Of a stretch of DNA of 64,000 bases, positions 1 through 8,203 are shown piece after piece. This DNA comes from Cellulomonas persica. GTDB taxonomy: Bacteria; Actinomycetota; Actinomycetes; Actinomycetales; Cellulomonadaceae. The notes under the pieces were generated by a model. That model searched no databases and was not told where the DNA came from. It worked only from the letters and a program-made list of their open reading frames with translations. The stretch is taken from positions 186,001 through 250,000 of the forward strand of contig NZ_BJUA01000004.1 of assembly GCF_007989825.1 (NCBI RefSeq), in the 5' to 3' direction. Numbering within the stretch: the first letter of the stretch is position 1; the number at the start of each line of letters is the position of its first letter. Made by a program: the position numbers and the translations under genes.

Positions 1-641
1 AGCAGCTCGAGCAGGCCGAGCGCCAGCAGCGGCGGGACGAGCATCACGGCCCGGCCGACGGCCGAGCCCGCCCACTGCAGCACCCACCCCCAGCCGGGGT
101 GCACCTCGAGCACGATGCCGCGCACGCGCGTGTACGGCGTCGCGTTCGGGTCGTTCTCGGCGTTCGCGTCGCCGCGCGTGACGAGGTACTGGCTCTCGGC
201 GGGGTCGCCCGTGTCCGGGTCGAGGACCTCGACCATGCGGCCGGTCTCCTCGTCCTGCTCGAGCGTCGGCAGGGTCACCAGGTCGACGATCCGGTGCGTC
301 ACGAGCTGCTCGGAGCCGAGCGGCCAGAACGAGACGATCTGACCGACCTTGAGCTGCGACGGGTCGTCGACCTTGCGCATCACCACGGCGTCACCCGCGT
401 CGAACACGGGCGCCATCGAGCCCGACGTGACGATCAGCAGACGCTGGTCGCGCGCCTGGAACCACAGCGGGACCGCGAGCGAGACCGCGAACGTGAGCGT
501 GCCCAGGACGACGACGGTCCACAGCACGATCGACGTCGCGCCGCGCCAGCGGGGACGCCGCGGGGCCGGCTCGACCCGGACCGGGCGGGCGTCGCGTCGG
601 TCGAGCTCGAGCGGCACCGGGTGTCGCGGCGGTCGGGGCAT
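1..641 (-). CDS. SipW-type (ER/archaeal-type) signal peptidase I, 3' end beyond the window
   Basis: A membrane serine protease that removes signal peptides on the outer face of the membrane. A hydrophobic segment lies at about residues 37-58. It is followed by TSGSMAPVFDAGD, where Ser75 is the expected nucleophile, and by VTHRIV, where a His stands in for the Lys general base of ordinary bacterial LepB. That His is the hallmark of the SipW/ER class. A later VTRGDANAENDP stretch matches the conserved GD box, and a hydrophobic segment runs off at base 1, so only about 213 codons are seen. The ATG is at 641-639. The gene lies 10 nt downstream of the TasA-like gene on the same strand, the usual enzyme/substrate pairing. 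Class assignment is firm; specificity for the neighbour is inferred. Confidence 0.9.
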   Translation of the reverse strand, partial: MPRPPRHPVPLELDRRDARPVRVEPAPRRPRWRGATSIVLWTVVVLGTLTFAVSLAVPLWFQARDQRLLIVTSGSMAPVFDAGDAVVMRKVDDPSQLKVGQIVSFWPLGSEQLVTHRIVDLVTLPTLEQDEETGRMVEVLDPDTGDPAESQYLVTRGDANAENDPNATPYTRVRGIVLEVHPGWGWVLQWAGSAVGRAVMLVPPLLALGLLEL

Positions 642-651
642 CGTGGGTGGA

Positions 652-1350
652 TCAGGGACCGGTCACGCCCGACTCGTCGGGCTGCGAGGGATCGAAGTCG
701 AGCTGGCGCGCGTCGAACTTCAGGGTGAGCGTCGCGGACGTGTCCTGGTAGGTGTTGTCGGCGTCGACGTCGAAGTCGATCCGGACGCACAGGTCCTCCG
801 ACTCGGTCGCGCTCAGGAAGCGGTTCTCGGCGTTGGCGTAGTCGGCCGGGTCGCCCACGATCGGCGTGAGGCTCGTCGCGAGGCCGAAGGCGTTCGTCGA
901 CGAGCTACGGCCGATCCGCCCCGTGGCGCTCGTCGTGCCGTCGAGCGTGCAGTTGCCCGCGGTGCGCGTGAAGATCGCGAGCCGCAGGCGGTCGGTGAGG
1001 GCTCCGGTCCCGTTGCCCGCGCCGTTCTCCGCCTCGTAGCTGATCGCGTACTGGTACCGCAGCGAACCGGCGTTCCGCACCTCGATCGGCGCGACGATCG
1101 AGGCACCCGGGAGCATGTTGTCGACCGGCACGCTGAACGACACCGCGTCCATCGTGAGGTTGACCGACCCGGTCTTGATCGCGTCGCTCGTCGTCTCGTT
1201 GTCCGTGAACAGCGCGGACGTCGTGAGCGACGTCACCCCGACGGCGGCCAGCCCGACGATCGTCACGGTCGCCCAGAGTCGACGGCGACGAGCGCGGTCG
1301 GCCTGCGCGGGCGCGGGGTTGACCATCTCCTCGAGCAGGTCATCCATCAT
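652..1350 (-). CDS. TasA/camelysin-like protein with SipW-dependent signal peptide
   Basis: A 232-residue exported protein of the SipW-dependent group, which includes TasA-like fibre proteins and camelysins. After a short cytoplasmic stretch and RRRRLW there is a hydrophobic core (about residues 28-47), then ALFTDNETTSDAIKTGSVNL, the typical FTD...G-V-L pattern at the start of the mature protein. The rest is beta-rich with no catalytic motif. The start ATG follows GGGGGAG at a normal distance. The next gene on the strand encodes the matching signal peptidase. Known family role: extracellular fibres or surface-layer components. The specific role here is not known. Two Cys residues in the mature part could form a disulphide. 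Confidence 0.82.
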   Translation of the reverse strand: MMDDLLEEMVNPAPAQADRARRRRLWATVTIVGLAAVGVTSLTTSALFTDNETTSDAIKTGSVNLTMDAVSFSVPVDNMLPGASIVAPIEVRNAGSLRYQYAISYEAENGAGNGTGALTDRLRLAIFTRTAGNCTLDGTTSATGRIGRSSSTNAFGLATSLTPIVGDPADYANAENRFLSATESEDLCVRIDFDVDADNTYQDTSATLTLKFDARQLDFDPSQPDESGVTGP

Positions 1351-1440
1351 CGGTCGTACTCCCCCAGGTCGGGCGGGCGGTCACAGCGGGTACACATCAA
1401 TCGGCATGCCACACCCGAACTTGACCAGTCTGCCCGACTT

Positions 1441-3534
1441 TCATCCGGATGATCGCACGCGCGTGGGTCTGCGGGGGTGAGTTCCGCCTCGTCCCTTGCC
1501 GCCCGGCGGCACGTCGGGCACCTCGTCGGCCGGGACCGCGGGGGAGTACAGGAAGCCCTGCGCGCGGTCCACCCCGAGGCGTCGCAGCGTCGCGGCCGTC
1601 TGCTCGTCCTCGACGCCCTCGGCGACGACGCGCAGCCCGAACGAGTGCGCGAGGTCGACCATGGCCTGCACGACGACCTCGGACCCCGAGCGGTCGCCGT
1701 CGCGCAGGTCGCCCACGAACAGCCGGTCGATCTTGAGCTCGCCGACGGGCAGGTCGCGCAGCTGGGAGATGGACGTGTTGCCGATCCCGAAGTCGTCGAT
1801 CGCGACGCGCACCCCGAGCGTGCCGAGCCGTTCGAGCACGGGCACGATCCTCGACGGGTCCGCCACGAGGGCGGTCTCGGTGATCTCGACCTCGAGCAGG
1901 TCCGCGGGCACGTCGTGCTGGGTCAGCAGTCCCTCGATCACGTCGACGACGGCGGTCGTCGTCACGTCGTGCGCCGACAGGTTGACCGCCACGGGCAGCG
2001 GCGTGCCGGTCTCGCGCCAGCGGGCGAGCTGCGTGATCGCGCCCGTGAGCGCGAAGTGCGTCAGCTCGTGGATGAGCCCCGACTGCTCCGCGAGCGGGAT
2101 GAAGACGCCCGGCAGGAGCAAGCCGCGCGTCGGGTGGTCCCAGCGCATGAGCGCCTCGTAGCCGACGGTCCGTCCGGTGTCGAGCGCGATCTTCGGCTGG
2201 TAGTGCATGACGAGCTCGGACGAGTCGTGCGGCGCCTCGATCGCGTGGTGCAGGTCGCCGAGCAGGACGAGCCGCTGCGGCGACGAGTGGTCCTCGTCGG
2301 GGTCGTACACGGCCACGCCCGTGCGGTGGTTCTTGGCGCTGTACATCGCCACGTCCGCGGTGCGCATGAGCGACGACGCGTCGCTCGCGTGGTCCGGGAT
2401 GCACGCGACGCCCACCGACGTCTCGACGTGCAGCGACATCTCGCCGAGCTGGAACGGCGGCACGAAGAGCTGCCGCACGCGGCGGGCCAGGCGCTCGGCG
2501 TTCGCGACCGAGCGCACGTCGGGCAGGAGCACCGCGAACTCGTCGCCGCCCAGCCGCGCGACCACGTCCTCGTCGCGCAGCGCGCCGCGCAGCCGTTCCG
2601 CGACCTGCTCGAGCAGCTCGTCGCCGTGGTCGTGGCCGAGCGAGTCGTTGATGTCCTTGAACCGGTCGATGTCGAGCAGCACGAGCCCCACGCGCCCGCC
2701 GGTGGCGAGCGCGTCCGCGACGTCGCGCCGCATGCGGTCCGCGAGCAGGCGACGGTTGGGCAGGCCGGTGAGCGAGTCGAGCAGCGCGAGGCGGGCGTTC
2801 TCGAGCGCGGAGGCCTGCAGACGCTTCGAGGTCGCGTGCACCGTGCGGAACAGCAGCAGCCACAGGGCGACGAGCCCGGCACCCACCACGAGCGAGACGG
2901 TGCGCCGCGCCTGGGCGAGCGCGTCGATGGCCGCCGTGTGGTCGAGCACGACCTCGGCGACGCCGATCACCTCGTCGTCGCCGATCGCGAGCGGGTCGGG
3001 CGCGGGCATCTCCGAGCCGATCTCGAGACCTGACAGGTCCTGCGCGTCGGAGGCCCGGACGGGCACGTACACGTCCAGGACCTCCTGGATCCTCGCCCCG
3101 GTGACCGAGCGGCCCTCCTGGCTGACGTCCTCGATCACGCGTGCGTCCGGCTGCCCGGAGGCGAGCACGGAGTTGAGGCGCTCGGTGTCGGGGAAGGCGA
3201 CCTCGGCGTCGCTCGAGCTGTACATCAGCGCGCCCACGGTGCTCCACAGCCGCACCTCGATCGCGCGCTCGTCGAAGCCCATGATCGACGTCGTGACCCC
3301 CGTGCGCTGCTGGGGCGTCAGCAGGCCGTCGGCGAACGCGTCGGGCGGGAGTGGTGCGGTCGCATACGACATGACGGACGTCGCCGCCTCCGTGCCGTCG
3401 CGCACCGACTGCGCCTGCATGACCCGACCGGTGACCCAGACCAGCGCGACACCGAGCGCGAGCATGGCCAGGAAGCTCACCACGCCGAAGTAGCGCGTCA
3501 GGGACCAGCGTCGGCGCGTGGTGGCTCGCGACAC
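1441..3534 (-). CDS. membrane-bound GGDEF-EAL protein (cyclic di-GMP synthesis/breakdown)
   Basis: A 697-residue bifunctional c-di-GMP enzyme. Order: TM1 at about 15-36, an extracytoplasmic sensor region of about 170 residues with no domain I recognise, TM2 at about 213-230, a GGDEF domain with an intact RLGGDEF (about 327-333), then an EAL domain. An RxxD inhibitory site (RDED) sits exactly five residues before GGDEF. The EAL domain keeps YEALMRW, NLSAHD, EITETA, IDDFG, LKIDRLF and VVAEGVED, so both activities are plausible. I chose the GTG at 3534-3532 because CGAAGGGAG lies 7 nt upstream; longer in-frame starts have no ribosome site. Divergent from msrB. Signal sensed is unknown. Confidence 0.9.
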   Translation of the reverse strand: MSRATTRRRWSLTRYFGVVSFLAMLALGVALVWVTGRVMQAQSVRDGTEAATSVMSYATAPLPPDAFADGLLTPQQRTGVTTSIMGFDERAIEVRLWSTVGALMYSSSDAEVAFPDTERLNSVLASGQPDARVIEDVSQEGRSVTGARIQEVLDVYVPVRASDAQDLSGLEIGSEMPAPDPLAIGDDEVIGVAEVVLDHTAAIDALAQARRTVSLVVGAGLVALWLLLFRTVHATSKRLQASALENARLALLDSLTGLPNRRLLADRMRRDVADALATGGRVGLVLLDIDRFKDINDSLGHDHGDELLEQVAERLRGALRDEDVVARLGGDEFAVLLPDVRSVANAERLARRVRQLFVPPFQLGEMSLHVETSVGVACIPDHASDASSLMRTADVAMYSAKNHRTGVAVYDPDEDHSSPQRLVLLGDLHHAIEAPHDSSELVMHYQPKIALDTGRTVGYEALMRWDHPTRGLLLPGVFIPLAEQSGLIHELTHFALTGAITQLARWRETGTPLPVAVNLSAHDVTTTAVVDVIEGLLTQHDVPADLLEVEITETALVADPSRIVPVLERLGTLGVRVAIDDFGIGNTSISQLRDLPVGELKIDRLFVGDLRDGDRSGSEVVVQAMVDLAHSFGLRVVAEGVEDEQTAATLRRLGVDRAQGFLYSPAVPADEVPDVPPGGKGRGGTHPRRPTRVRSSG

Positions 3535-3765
3535 GCTGCGACTCCCTTCGGCTGCGGTGGTCCGCCCGGCTCGGCCGGCGCCCCCCGATCGGATACGTGC
3601 AGTCGGATACCGGCAAAGGTAAGCGTTTCGACGCGCCGCGGGCGAGAACACCGCGACGGATCACCCCTGTGCTGCACACGGCGAACCGTCGGGAACGTCC
3701 CGGCTCGTCGTCCTGTTGAGGGGATCGAGGACGCGCACGGGTGCGTCCGACGAGGAGGTGGGCAC

Positions 3766-4170
3766 GTGACGTACGAGGTCACGAAGACCGACGAGCAGTG
3801 GGCGCTGGAGCTGGAGCCGCAGGAGTTCGCGGTGCTGCGCCGGGCCGGCACCGAACGTGCCTGGACGGGTGCGCTGCTCGACGAGAAGCGCACGGGCGTC
3901 TACCGGTGTCGCGCGTGCTCCGCGGAGCTGTTCTCCTCGGACGCGAAGTTCGACTCGCACTGCGGGTGGCCGAGCTTCTTCACACCGCTGGCCGGTGAGG
4001 CCGTCGAGCTGCGTGAGGACCGTTCGCTCGGGATGGTGCGCACCGAGGTGCTGTGCGCGCGGTGCGGGTCGCACCTGGGGCACGTGTTCGACGACGCCCC
4101 GCAGACGCCGACCGGCGACCGGTTCTGCATGAACTCGGTGAGCCTGACGTTCGAGCCGGCGCAGGGCTGA
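3766..4170 (+). CDS. msrB: peptide-methionine (R)-S-oxide reductase MsrB
   Basis: Reduces the R epimer of methionine sulfoxide in proteins, a cytoplasmic repair enzyme fed by thioredoxin. The protein is 134 residues, normal for the family. It has two zinc-binding CxxC pairs (CRAC, Cys48/51; CARC, Cys97/100), the HCGWPSF motif (66-72), and the catalytic Cys121 in RFCMNSVSL. The start is GTG at 3766 behind a strong GAGGAGGTG. Between this gene and the GGDEF-EAL gene the 230-bp divergent region has a repeated CGGATAC at about 3590 and 3605 that may belong to promoters. Stand-alone cytosolic form, no export signal. Confidence 0.97.
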   Translation: MTYEVTKTDEQWALELEPQEFAVLRRAGTERAWTGALLDEKRTGVYRCRACSAELFSSDAKFDSHCGWPSFFTPLAGEAVELREDRSLGMVRTEVLCARCGSHLGHVFDDAPQTPTGDRFCMNSVSLTFEPAQG

Positions 4171-4269
4171 CCGCCGGCACGGGGGCGTCCGGCAACCGTC
4201 GTGTCCGCCTTTCGGTCGACTTCGCGGGTGAGTCTGCGCGGACGACTGAAGCCGGGCGCCCTTCCCGCC

Positions 4270-4284
4270 GATAATGGGGTCGTG
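4270..4284 (+). promoter_or_regulatory. candidate leaderless promoter (-10 GATAAT, 6-nt gap, GTG)
   Basis: GATAAT at 4270-4275 is followed by six bases and then the GTG start of the NERD-like gene, so transcription and translation would begin together. No convincing -35 element is visible. The same GANNAT-N6-RTG spacing occurs before several other genes in the window. Confidence 0.45.
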
Positions 4285-5034
4285 GAACAGGTGCTCACGG
4301 TCCGGAGGTGGCGGCGTTACGGCGCCGACCGGCTCTTCGTGACGCACGAGACCGGGGCGCGGGTCGGCTCGATCGACCTGCAGTCCGGCGAGGTCGTCGT
4401 CGAGGAGCCCGAGCTCGAGGACGGTCTGCGTCGCGCGGCGCAGGCGTTCCTGCGAGGCGACGGCAACGAGATCACCCTGCCGCTGCCGCGCCAGCCGTTC
4501 GGTGAGCCCGAGCGCACGGCGCTGGCGGCGTGGCTGGGGTCGGGCGACGAGTCCCGCGCGGAGCGCGGTGCGCCGCTGCGGACGCGCCTCGAGCGGCTCT
4601 ACGCCGAGGGCTGGCACGTCATCCACGACGTGCCGCTGGGCCGGCAGGGCACCGTCGTCGAGCACCTGCTCATCGGTCCGGGCGGCATCCGCACCGTGAC
4701 GCAGCGCAGCGAGCCCGACGAGCACGTGGTCGTCGAGGGTCGGACCATGACGGTCGACGGGGTCCCGGTCGGGCACCTGCACGCCGCGCGCATGGAGGCC
4801 GCGCGCGTCCAGGGCCTGCTGCTGCGGGCCGGCTGCGCCGACGTCTCGGTCCGCTCGATCGTCGTGGTGCGCGGTTCGCTCGTGCAGGACGGCGCGCCCG
4901 ACCCGCACGGCGCGGTCGTCGTGACGCGCTCCGAGCTGCCGCGCGTGATCCGCGCGATGCCCGTGGTGCTCGAGCCCGACCGCGTGGCCGCGATCGCCCA
5001 CGTCGCGCGTCAGCGCGCCACCTGGGGCCGCTGA
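4282..5034 (+). CDS. NERD-domain-like protein
   Basis: A 250-residue protein whose middle (about residues 108-145) matches the nuclease-related NERD fold: GWHVIHDVPL, then VVEHLLIGPGGIRTV, the equivalent of the family's iDHlvvgpgGvf block. The usual Asp is Glu here and the following TK is TQR, so nuclease activity is doubtful. There are no membrane segments and the ends are not recognised. I start at GTG 4282 because a GATAAT hexamer ends 6 nt before it, which fits a leaderless transcript; no Shine-Dalgarno is present. It stands alone between msrB and a MarR gene. Function unknown. Confidence 0.7.
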   Translation: MEQVLTVRRWRRYGADRLFVTHETGARVGSIDLQSGEVVVEEPELEDGLRRAAQAFLRGDGNEITLPLPRQPFGEPERTALAAWLGSGDESRAERGAPLRTRLERLYAEGWHVIHDVPLGRQGTVVEHLLIGPGGIRTVTQRSEPDEHVVVEGRTMTVDGVPVGHLHAARMEAARVQGLLLRAGCADVSVRSIVVVRGSLVQDGAPDPHGAVVVTRSELPRVIRAMPVVLEPDRVAAIAHVARQRATWGR

Positions 5035-5186
5035 CCCGGCGGCCGGGACGCGTCGGCGTCGTGGCCCCCGCGCGCGGGGCGACGCGCGTGCACCTGGGTG
5101 CCAGCACCCCCGCCGGGGACGTGGCGCGCGAGACTTCGCCCGCGCCGATCGTTCCGTGGCCTGGCGACTCGCGCGAAGATGGCCGG

Positions 5187-5663
5187 ATGGACGACGACCT
5201 GCAGCAGCTGGAGCGTGAGCTCGGGTTGTTCCTGCGCCGCGCGACCGCTTCCTCGAGCGCGATGGCCCGCCGGGTGCACCCGGAGCTCGAGCCGTCGGCC
5301 TACGAGCTGCTCGCGCTGATCGAGCGCACGCCCGGCGTGCGGGCGAGCGACCTCGCCGCGTACATCGGCGTGGGTCGCGGCACGATGTCGCGCCAGCTCG
5401 CGCGCCTCGCCAAGCTGGGGCTGATCACGCGCACCCCGGACCCCGACGACTTCCGCGGGCAGCTCCTGGCGCTGTCCGCCGACGGCGCCTCCCGGCTGTT
5501 CGCGGCGCAGGCCGCCCGGCGCGAGTTCCTGGGCCGGGCCCTCGAGGACTGGTCGCCGGAGCACATCGCCCAGCTCACCGCGCAGCTCGGTCGCCTCAAC
5601 CGCGACCTGTCGTCGGCGTGGATGACCCAGCCGCCGGCCGACCGCCCGCACGCCACGGTCTGA
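5187..5663 (+). CDS. MarR-family transcriptional regulator
   Basis: A 158-residue winged-helix regulator. The recognisable core runs from SAYELLALIERTPGVRASDLAAYIGVGRGTMSRQLARLAKLGLITR (helix-turn-helix) to the wing DPDDFRGQLLALSADG. The ATG at 5187 is preceded by GAAGAT and six bases, a probable leaderless start; no Shine-Dalgarno is visible. It converges on the drug-exporter gene across a strong shared terminator, so its targets are not clear from position. The exporter has its own MarR gene upstream, which makes this one less likely to be the dedicated repressor. Confidence 0.85.
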   Translation: MDDDLQQLERELGLFLRRATASSSAMARRVHPELEPSAYELLALIERTPGVRASDLAAYIGVGRGTMSRQLARLAKLGLITRTPDPDDFRGQLLALSADGASRLFAAQAARREFLGRALEDWSPEHIAQLTAQLGRLNRDLSSAWMTQPPADRPHATV

Positions 5664-5709
5664 CGCCCGGACGGCGATCCGGCTCGGCCGCACCTCACCG
5701 GCTGCACGA

Positions 5710-5743
5710 CGAAGGGCGCGGACCTCGCGGTCCGCGCCCTTCG
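5710..5743. terminator. bidirectional intrinsic terminator between convergent genes
   Basis: A perfect 15-bp stem (5710-5724 with 5729-5743) closes a TCGC tetraloop between the MarR stop at 5663 and the exporter stop at 5761. There is no long T run, as is common in high-GC actinobacteria. The symmetric stem can serve both strands. Confidence 0.85.
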
Positions 5744-5760
5744 CGTCCGTGCACCCGTCG

Positions 5761-7509
5761 TCAGCGCGTGCGGCGCGCGCCCGCATCCGGCTCGGCGACC
5801 TCGTCGTGCGCGCCGAGCGCGGCCGGGACGAGCTCGTCGGTCACCGGCGCGACCGCGGCCGCCGACTCCGCGATCTCGTCGGCGAGACGCTGCTCGACGC
5901 CCGAGCGGCGGCCCAGCGGGACCTCCTTGAGGAACAGCACCGCGACGAACGCGATGAGCGCGATGGGCGTCGCGACCAGGAACAGGTCCGCGATCGCGTC
6001 ACCGAACGACTGCTCGACGACCGTGCGCAGGGGACCCGGCAGCGTCGAGACGTCCGGCAGCGCGCCGTTCGAGCCGAGCCCCGCGGGGTCGATGCCGAGC
6101 GTGGCCAGCCCGGAGACGATGTACTCGGTCGACTTGTTCGACAGCACCGCACCGAGCGCGGACACACCGATCGCGCCGCCGAGCGTCCGGAAGAACGCGA
6201 CGGTGGCCGTCCCGGAGCCGATCTCGGAGACGTGCAGGGTGTTCTGCACCGCGAGGACCAGGTTCTGCATGAGCATGCCGACGCCCGAGCCGAGGACGAA
6301 CATGTAGATGCTCACGAGCAGGAAGCTCGTGTCGTAGTGGATGGTCCCCATGAGGGCGATCCCGCCGGTGAGCAGCAGCGCGCCCCAGATCATGAAGGAC
6401 TTGTAGCGACCCGTGCGCGAGATGATCGCGCCGGACACGGTCGACGAGACCAGCACGCCGGCGATCATCGGGATCGTCATGAGGCCCGAGACGGTCGGCG
6501 TCTTGCCGCGGGCGAGCTGCATGTACTGGCTCAGGAACACCGACGTGCCGAACATCGCGATGCCGACGGCCACGGAGGCGACCACGGCGAGCACGAGCGT
6601 GCGGTTGCGGAACAGGCGCAGCGGGATGATCGGCTCGTCGACGCGCGACTCGACCCACAGCGCGACCGCGAGCACCACGGCCGAGCCGACGAGCATCGCG
6701 GCGGTCTGCCACGAGGCCCAGTCGAACGTGTCGCCCGCGAACGTGACCCACAGCAGGAGCAGCGCGATGCCGACCGACAGGAGCGCGGCACCCCAGTAGT
6801 CGATCCTGACGACGCGGCGGGGCAGCGGCGGCAGGTGCAGCGTGCGCTGCAGCACGACGATCGCGAACACCGCGAACGGCAGGCCGACGAAGAAGTTCGC
6901 GCGCCACGTCAGCGACGAGTCCGTGATGACGCCGCCGAGCAGCGGGCCGCCGACCATGCTGATGCCCATGACCGCGCCCATGAGGCCCATGTAGCGGCCC
7001 CGCTCACGCGGGCTGATGATGTCCGCGATCAGGACCGTGCCGAGCGCGGTCAGACCACCGGCGCCGATGCCCTGCAGCGCGCGCATCCCGATGAGCATCT
7101 CGGTGTTGTGCGCGAACCCGGCCAGCGCGGAGGACACGACCGTGATCACCAGCGCGAGCTGGATGAGCAGCTTGCGGTTGACGAGGTCGGCGAGCTTGCC
7201 CCAGATGGGGGTCGAGATCGTCGTCGTCAGCAGCGTCGCAGTGACGACCCAGGTGAACGCGGACTGCTTGCCGCCCAGGTCGGTGATGATGCGCGGCAGC
7301 GAGGACGACACGACGCTCGTCGCGAGCATCGAGACGAACATCCCCAGGAGGATGCCCGAGAGCGCCTCGAGGACCTCCCGGTGGGTCATGCGAGGCGTGG
7401 TCGCCGCGGCGGAGGTCTCGACCTCGGGGGAGGTGTCGGCACCGGGCGGCGTGGCTGCGGTGATCGGGGCTGCGGTGCTCGGGGCAGCGGTGCTGGGTTC
7501 GGTGGGCAC
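5761..7509 (-). CDS. MFS drug exporter of the DHA2 (EmrB/QacA) 14-TM family
   Basis: A 582-residue integral membrane drug:H+ antiporter. After an Ala/Thr/Pro-rich tail of about 40 residues come LSGILLGMFVSMLATSVVSSSLPRI (TM1), the motif-A loop GKLADLVNRKLL, and the motif-C-like GISMVGGPLLGG in TM5. About 14 hydrophobic segments can be counted, with an acidic/Ala-rich C-terminal tail. GTG start at 7509 with AAGGAAC upstream. It is the second gene after a MarR regulator (98-bp gap), the classic repressor/exporter operon. Substrate cannot be told from sequence. Confidence 0.92.
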   Translation of the reverse strand: MPTEPSTAAPSTAAPITAATPPGADTSPEVETSAAATTPRMTHREVLEALSGILLGMFVSMLATSVVSSSLPRIITDLGGKQSAFTWVVTATLLTTTISTPIWGKLADLVNRKLLIQLALVITVVSSALAGFAHNTEMLIGMRALQGIGAGGLTALGTVLIADIISPRERGRYMGLMGAVMGISMVGGPLLGGVITDSSLTWRANFFVGLPFAVFAIVVLQRTLHLPPLPRRVVRIDYWGAALLSVGIALLLLWVTFAGDTFDWASWQTAAMLVGSAVVLAVALWVESRVDEPIIPLRLFRNRTLVLAVVASVAVGIAMFGTSVFLSQYMQLARGKTPTVSGLMTIPMIAGVLVSSTVSGAIISRTGRYKSFMIWGALLLTGGIALMGTIHYDTSFLLVSIYMFVLGSGVGMLMQNLVLAVQNTLHVSEIGSGTATVAFFRTLGGAIGVSALGAVLSNKSTEYIVSGLATLGIDPAGLGSNGALPDVSTLPGPLRTVVEQSFGDAIADLFLVATPIALIAFVAVLFLKEVPLGRRSGVEQRLADEIAESAAAVAPVTDELVPAALGAHDEVAEPDAGARRTR

Positions 7510-7606
7510 GGTCGTTCCTTGCTCTTCGTGTCGGGTGCCCGGCGGCGTCGGCGGGTGCAGGTGGGTGGTCGTGCTGGTGGGGTCCCGGTCGGGCGACCAG
7601 GTCGTG

Positions 7607-8092
7607 CTAGGCGGGCACGCGCTCGTGCGCGGCGGCCGGGGCGTGGACGCGGTCGAACGTCGCGCTGAGCCGCCCGAGCGTCGCGGCGGCGGCCGCCACG
7701 TCCTGCGCGGGCCAGTCCGCGAACAGGTCGGCCGTCGTGCGCAGCAGGGCCGCCTCGATCGCCTCGGCGCGCTCGAGGCCGGCGGGCGTCAGGCGCAGGG
7801 AGCGGGCGCGTCGGTCGTCGGAGCCGACCGTGCGCTCGACCAGGCCTTCGTCGACGAGCTGGCTGACCTGGCGGCTGGCGACGGACGTGTCGACGCGCAG
7901 CGCGTGCGCGACGTCGCCGACCTGGGTGACGCGCCCCGCGCGGGTGCGGGTCGCCAGGACGCGGACGAGGCTCGCGGTCGACCGGCTGCACTCGGTGTCG
8001 CGCACCATGACCGTGCTCGCCTCGCGCAGCGCGCGCCAGAACGTCTCGACGGCCCGGAGCACCGCGACCTCGGGGGGAAGGGCTTCGGTCAT
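7607..8092 (-). CDS. MarR-family repressor of the adjacent drug exporter
   Basis: A 161-residue winged-helix protein. QVGDVAHALRVDTSVASRQVSQLVDEGLVER forms the helix-turn-helix and VGSDDRRARSLRLTPAG the wing with the conserved DxRxR pattern. ATG at 8092; GAGGACC lies upstream. It is the first gene of an operon with the DHA2 exporter. Two similar 13-bp inverted repeats upstream (8118-8130, 8142-8154) suggest autoregulation and ligand-induced release. Exporter control is inferred from position and family habit. Confidence 0.9.
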   Translation of the reverse strand: MTEALPPEVAVLRAVETFWRALREASTVMVRDTECSRSTASLVRVLATRTRAGRVTQVGDVAHALRVDTSVASRQVSQLVDEGLVERTVGSDDRRARSLRLTPAGLERAEAIEAALLRTTADLFADWPAQDVAAAAATLGRLSATFDRVHAPAAAHERVPA

Positions 8093-8117
8093 GGCTCGGC
8101 TGGGTCCTCACTAGTGG

Positions 8118-8154
8118 TTGCTGCAAGCAAACATATGGCCGATGCGTGCAGCAT
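8118..8154 (-). promoter_or_regulatory. pair of candidate MarR operators
   Basis: TTGCTGCAAGCAA (8118-8130) is a perfect 5-3-5 inverted repeat. ATGCGTGCAGCAT (8142-8154) is a second, related inverted repeat with centre 24 bp away, giving a shared TGC..GCA pattern. Both lie 26-62 bp upstream of the MarR start, the expected place for autorepression. Confidence 0.6.
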
Positions 8155-8171
8155 GCAAGTGATTGCCCTGT

Positions 8172-8196
8172 CTGCCCGGTCACACCGATCGGGCAG
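8172..8196 (-). terminator. candidate terminator of the sugar-porter gene
   Basis: CTGCCCGGTC (8172-8181) pairs with GATCGGGCAG (8187-8196) around a five-base loop, 10 bp with one G-T pair. On the minus strand it lies 8 nt past the sugar-porter stop. Confidence 0.6.
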
Positions 8197-8203
8197 GCCG
8201 GCG

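Noticed and set aside
1441..1452. TCATCCGGATGA palindrome at the end of the GGDEF-EAL gene
   Set aside because: Only 12 bp, overlaps a stop codon and common bases; chance is likely.
3540..3660. Possible c-di-GMP riboswitch before the GGDEF-EAL gene
   Set aside because: Conserved GEMM-I core bases and the paired stems are not present.
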